Virus record (IMG/VR): IMGVR_UViG_3300000117_000295
Coordinates: 6 to 22,503 of that record
Direction: 5' to 3' (one strand)
Length of the DNA: 22,498 nucleotides
Source of the DNA: a virus
Shown: in pieces, positions 20,129 to 22,498 of the stretch
Layout of the letters: each line of letters begins with the position of its first letter
Position numbering within the stretch: position 1 is the stretch's first letter
Translations under genes and position numbers: made by a program
Notes under the pieces: model-generated
The model's input: only the letters and a program-made list of their open reading frames with translations
Database searches by the model: none
What the model was told of the DNA's origin: nothing

Positions 20129-20311
20129 ATGTATCAAGGACCTGCAAAAAATTTCAACAGCATCAGCGACTTTATGGATCGTTACTACAATGATGGCAAA
20201 GGAAGGCCTGCAAGTGAATATAGAGGTGAATTACGCAATGTAGCCAGAATTGCATATCGTGTGGCAAAGAAGGCTGTGCAAGCGCAAAATAATACTAAAA
20301 GTATTGACTGA
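20129..20311 (+). CDS. Small basic protein, 60 aa
   Basis: Helical with alternating Arg and Lys (YRGELRNVARIAYRVAKKAV). The sequence AAAAGGA about 7 bases upstream gives a usable ribosome site, and the 2-base gap from the previous gene suggests one transcript. No family recognised. The 3' end overlaps the convergent glycosyltransferase-like gene by 17 bases. Confidence 0.65.
   Translation: MYQGPAKNFNSISDFMDRYYNDGKGRPASEYRGELRNVARIAYRVAKKAVQAQNNTKSID
20291..20305. terminator. Weak two-way hairpin between converging genes
   Basis: AATACT (20291-20296) pairs with AGTATT (20300-20305) around AAA, at the shared 3' ends of the 60-aa and 400-aa genes. On the minus strand ATTATTTT follows, a poor T-tract; on the plus strand there is none. 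Terminator function is tentative. Confidence 0.3.
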
Positions 20312-21497
20312 TATTACACTTTAATTCATGCCAACAATCGGCTGCAAATCTACCATAAAATAATTTGCGATTGTGTTGTAACACTTGTGTCATTTCGGTG
20401 CGCATACGATATAAATCTTCCCAGTCCATTTCAGCAATGTTGTTTACTATTTGGGCAATTGATTGCAGTCTTTGATTGTTGTCTCTTATTTGATCATAAC
20501 TTTCGTCCCACCAACGATCAAAAGTTTTGAAACCATAACTTTTTAGATAACTCAAACAACCACGTGGAGCAACTAGCACAAATGGTTGTTGTAATACTAT
20601 TGGTTTGAAGACTTTTTCGGTGAGGTAATGTTTTTGTTCAGTGAATAATGTTTCTGTTACCACATGTAGAAAACTGGTGTTAAAAGGTGTTTGGTGTGTC
20701 ATTTCAATGTATGCACTTTCATTTGGATGATCATCAAAACTGTGTGGCTTGACATGATTAGATTCAAGTGCTTGATCAGGTGTTTGACCGCTCAGCGGGC
20801 AGTGTTCTAATAAACTATAAGCACCATGCTCTAAATTTATAAGATTTAAAAATTCAAGTCTAAATTTTTTATTTTCGCTGAACAATCGATTGGCACAAAC
20901 AAATTTATATCTTATTGGTCGAGCTTCAAAGTCATCAAATATACCAAGTCCGTATTTGCTATACCACTCAGTGGCAACCATGTACCCATTGGCAAACCAA
21001 TAAATGGGTAAAATGTTTTGTACAGTGATATTCTTGCGTATGAGATCAATGTCGGTGCTTTGTCTTTCGCTGTGTAATAAAAATAATCTATCGCCACGCT
21101 GTGGATTGCAATGAAAACTGCCTAAATGTTCAGTCAAATTACCTTCTGCATCTCTGTAATCAAATGATTTGTCGCACCAAAAAAAACTATCGTGTTTGTA
21201 TTGTATTGGCTCAAAACCGTGATTGAGAAAGATATTCTTGTTTTTTTGAAATTGAAAATCATGCCAATCCACTGTGTTGAAATTGGTATTGCCGTTATGG
21301 TCTTTGTAAAAATTATCAACGCCACTTTTTATTCTGTGCATAGCAGGGTATGTGGCAATACTATCTGTTTCATCAATCATGGGTCTGCCACCAGTGAGAC
21401 TGCCACTGCTGTCAGTGGGATCAAACCACTGTATCAAACTGTTGTCTGGCAGTAACTGATCATAAATTTTATAGGAAAGATATTCATCGATGAACAT
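20295..21497 (-). CDS. Glycosyltransferase-like protein, 400 aa
   Basis: The C-terminal half carries a block typical of GT10 (fucosyltransferase)/exostosin-like phage enzymes: YKFVCANR (197-204), SFLHVVTETLF (275-285), KHYLTEKVFKPI (289-300), QQPFVLVAPRG (304-313), then YLKSYGFKTFDRWW. The N-terminal 190 residues are less conserved and may bind the acceptor. Such enzymes add sugars to glycans or proteins; in a phage the target could be DNA, a virion protein or the host surface. No signal peptide, so cytoplasmic. It starts from a late box 7 bases before the ATG, near-leaderless. The exact family is uncertain. Confidence 0.7.
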   Translation of the reverse strand: MFIDEYLSYKIYDQLLPDNSLIQWFDPTDSSGSLTGGRPMIDETDSIATYPAMHRIKSGVDNFYKDHNGNTNFNTVDWHDFQFQKNKNIFLNHGFEPIQYKHDSFFWCDKSFDYRDAEGNLTEHLGSFHCNPQRGDRLFLLHSERQSTDIDLIRKNITVQNILPIYWFANGYMVATEWYSKYGLGIFDDFEARPIRYKFVCANRLFSENKKFRLEFLNLINLEHGAYSLLEHCPLSGQTPDQALESNHVKPHSFDDHPNESAYIEMTHQTPFNTSFLHVVTETLFTEQKHYLTEKVFKPIVLQQPFVLVAPRGCLSYLKSYGFKTFDRWWDESYDQIRDNNQRLQSIAQIVNNIAEMDWEDLYRMRTEMTQVLQHNRKLFYGRFAADCWHELKCNISQYF

Positions 21498-21504
21498 TAT
21501 CTAC

Positions 21505-21512
21505 TATTTATA
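21505..21512 (-). promoter_or_regulatory. T4-type late promoter box inside a palindrome (minus strand)
   Basis: An exact TATAAATA on the minus strand, inside the inverted repeat CTACTATT-TAT-AATAGTAG (21501-21519). It ends 7 bases before the ATG at 21497; no ribosome site is seen. Confidence 0.68.
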
Positions 21513-21568
21513 ATAGTAGCACATAATGATAAAATTTAACATATGTCACAGCCTAACATTTGATAAAT

Positions 21569-21616
21569 ATGAGTAATATAGTAATAACAACAAAAGAATT
21601 GGATAACAATAAATGA
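21569..21616 (+). CDS. Possible 15-aa leader peptide
   Basis: ATG at 21569 reads MSNIVITTKELDNNK and its TGA overlaps the ATG of the next gene (ATGA at 21613-21616), the usual sign of translational coupling. A late-like GATAAATA box (21562-21569) touches its start, so a promoter would have to lie elsewhere for it to be transcribed. It may be chance, since the region is AT-rich. Confidence 0.3.
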   Translation: MSNIVITTKELDNNK

Positions 21617-22287
21617 GCTTTGATAAATTTGTCTATGGCATTATAGACAATGTGGAGCAATTAACCGAAGCAAGCGAAGTCAAAGTCAAAACAATACTTA
21701 GTGCTGGACCAAGCACTATGATACTCAATAAAGATTGCAAGTTTTTAAACATAGGCACAAATTTTTTAGGCCATGGCTTGCGCAAATTGGGTTATGATTG
21801 TGTTGACTGCGATGATGATCCTGGGCAATTATTGGCCGCAGGCGAAACGTTTGATTATGTAATTGCAGCCGATGAATGGCTTACACTTGCTGAAACAGAG
21901 GATGAGCAACGTGAAAAGTTGGCCATGTTAGCCAAACTGTGTCTTGTGGGTTTCTTCACAACCATCAAAGACTATAAAAACATGACCTACAATCAAAGAA
22001 CATTTTATGAACCTTTTCAACTGAAAATCTCAGATGGAGATGCCATCCTATTAAAGCATCGCCGGTGGAATCCGCATGATAGACAACAGTGGACTGAAGT
22101 TGCACATGTGATTAAAGACAAACAGTTGGTGCATGCAAGTGAGTGCACCAAGCGTACAATGTATTTCAAACAACTTGCTAAATTTAGCAGTGACGTAGGC
22201 AGTAAGAACTTTCAAGTAGAAAAGAAGTTGATGTACAAAAGTCTTTTCAGTAAAAATCAGGACTACATAGTTTACATCTCCTTTTAG
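21613..22287 (+). CDS. Methyltransferase-like protein, 224 aa
   Basis: CKFLNIGTNFLGHGLRKLGY (43-62) followed by an acidic patch DCDDDP looks like motif I and the first strands of a class I SAM-dependent methyltransferase, and FDYVIAADEWLTLA resembles the next acidic motif. The Gly-rich loop is only partly canonical (NIGTNFLG), so activity is uncertain. The C-terminal half is basic with aromatic patches (HRRWNPHDRQQW). A weak GGAT 8 bases upstream may serve as ribosome site. It lies next to a glycosyltransferase-like gene and a radical SAM gene, suggesting a modification cluster. Confidence 0.6.
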   Translation: MSFDKFVYGIIDNVEQLTEASEVKVKTILSAGPSTMILNKDCKFLNIGTNFLGHGLRKLGYDCVDCDDDPGQLLAAGETFDYVIAADEWLTLAETEDEQREKLAMLAKLCLVGFFTTIKDYKNMTYNQRTFYEPFQLKISDGDAILLKHRRWNPHDRQQWTEVAHVIKDKQLVHASECTKRTMYFKQLAKFSSDVGSKNFQVEKKLMYKSLFSKNQDYIVYISF

Positions 22288-22307
22288 AGCAAATCAATGG
22301 ACTGGCT

Positions 22308-22498
22308 TTGGCAAGACCAATCAAACGACTAGACTTTAATATTGCATATGCTTGTAACCTCAGTTGTAAAGGTTGTATAAGTCTCAGTGACATGAACCGT
22401 CGTGGAGTAGAAAGCATAGACAGTATAGAGCAACAGTGTGCTGTTTGGAGCAGCAGAATAAACCCCAAAGTTATTGCACTGTTTGGAGGTGAACCACT
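22308..22498 (+). CDS. Radical SAM protein, 5' part (cut by window end)
   Basis: After a few residues the frame reads RLDFNIAYACNLSCKGC, the CxxxCxxC motif that binds the 4Fe-4S cluster of radical SAM enzymes, and later FGGEP, the GGE motif for SAM binding, at the window's end. The frame has no ATG near its beginning: it opens after a stop at 22251-22253, and TTG 22308 is the likeliest start. An ATG at 22297 is in another frame and hits a stop after 11 codons. A single-base error or a non-ATG start are both possible. It follows the methyltransferase-like gene on the same strand. Confidence 0.78.
   Translation, partial: MARPIKRLDFNIAYACNLSCKGCISLSDMNRRGVESIDSIEQQCAVWSSRINPKVIALFGGEP

Overview
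The window reads as a piece of a large T4-like myovirus genome, probably a marine phage of an alphaproteobacterium. The signs are dense gene packing with 1-4 base stop/start overlaps, boxes matching the T4 late promoter (TATAAATA and close variants) in front of many genes, and typical marine-phage cargo: ribosomal protein bS21, Hsp20, a 2OG-Fe(II) oxygenase, GMP reductase, a nuclease and a cell-wall hydrolase. The host guess rests on a tmRNA tag starting ANDN and a ROSE-like leader on hsp20, both alphaproteobacterial traits. By eye GC is about 40%. No capsid, terminase or tail gene can be named, so the phage call is inference, although strong.

Layout. 1-3400: 3' end of a tmRNA gene and its terminator, then a small basic protein, an SNase-type nuclease, a SleB-like hydrolase, an oxygenase, an HExxH metalloprotease-like protein and a small two-TM protein. 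3400-7640: single genes with their own sigma70-type promoters, a glycine-zipper envelope protein, two unknown small proteins, and a 592-aa membrane coiled-coil protein that appears to be extended by a programmed -1 frameshift. 7640-11665: proteostasis and nucleotide genes (bS21, Hsp20, ClpS, GMP reductase) and two unknowns, one with a PD-(D/E)XK-like motif. 11666-18435: a structured RNA leader followed by csgF, csgG, a curlin-like gene, a FecR-domain protein, a second curlin-like gene, two small envelope proteins, and a CHASE2-class III nucleotide cyclase. 18425-19706: a minus-strand run of six tiny genes, mostly small membrane proteins, two of them paralogues. 19735-22498: two small plus-strand genes, a minus-strand glycosyltransferase-like gene, a methyltransferase-like gene and the start of a radical SAM gene.

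How it may work together. tmRNA, bS21, Hsp20 and ClpS look like a kit for managing the host's translation and protein quality control during infection. The curli block carries outer-membrane secretion parts (CsgG, CsgF), two candidate amyloid substrates and a periplasmic FecR protein, but no csgE, csgC or csgD. Together with the cyclase it may change the surface or signalling state of the infected cell.

The most noteworthy regulatory signals are the frameshift cassette at 6969-7018, the ROSE-like thermometer at 7957-7975, the structured csgF leader, and at least seven genes whose ATG lies at or within a few bases of the predicted transcription start (leaderless or nearly so).
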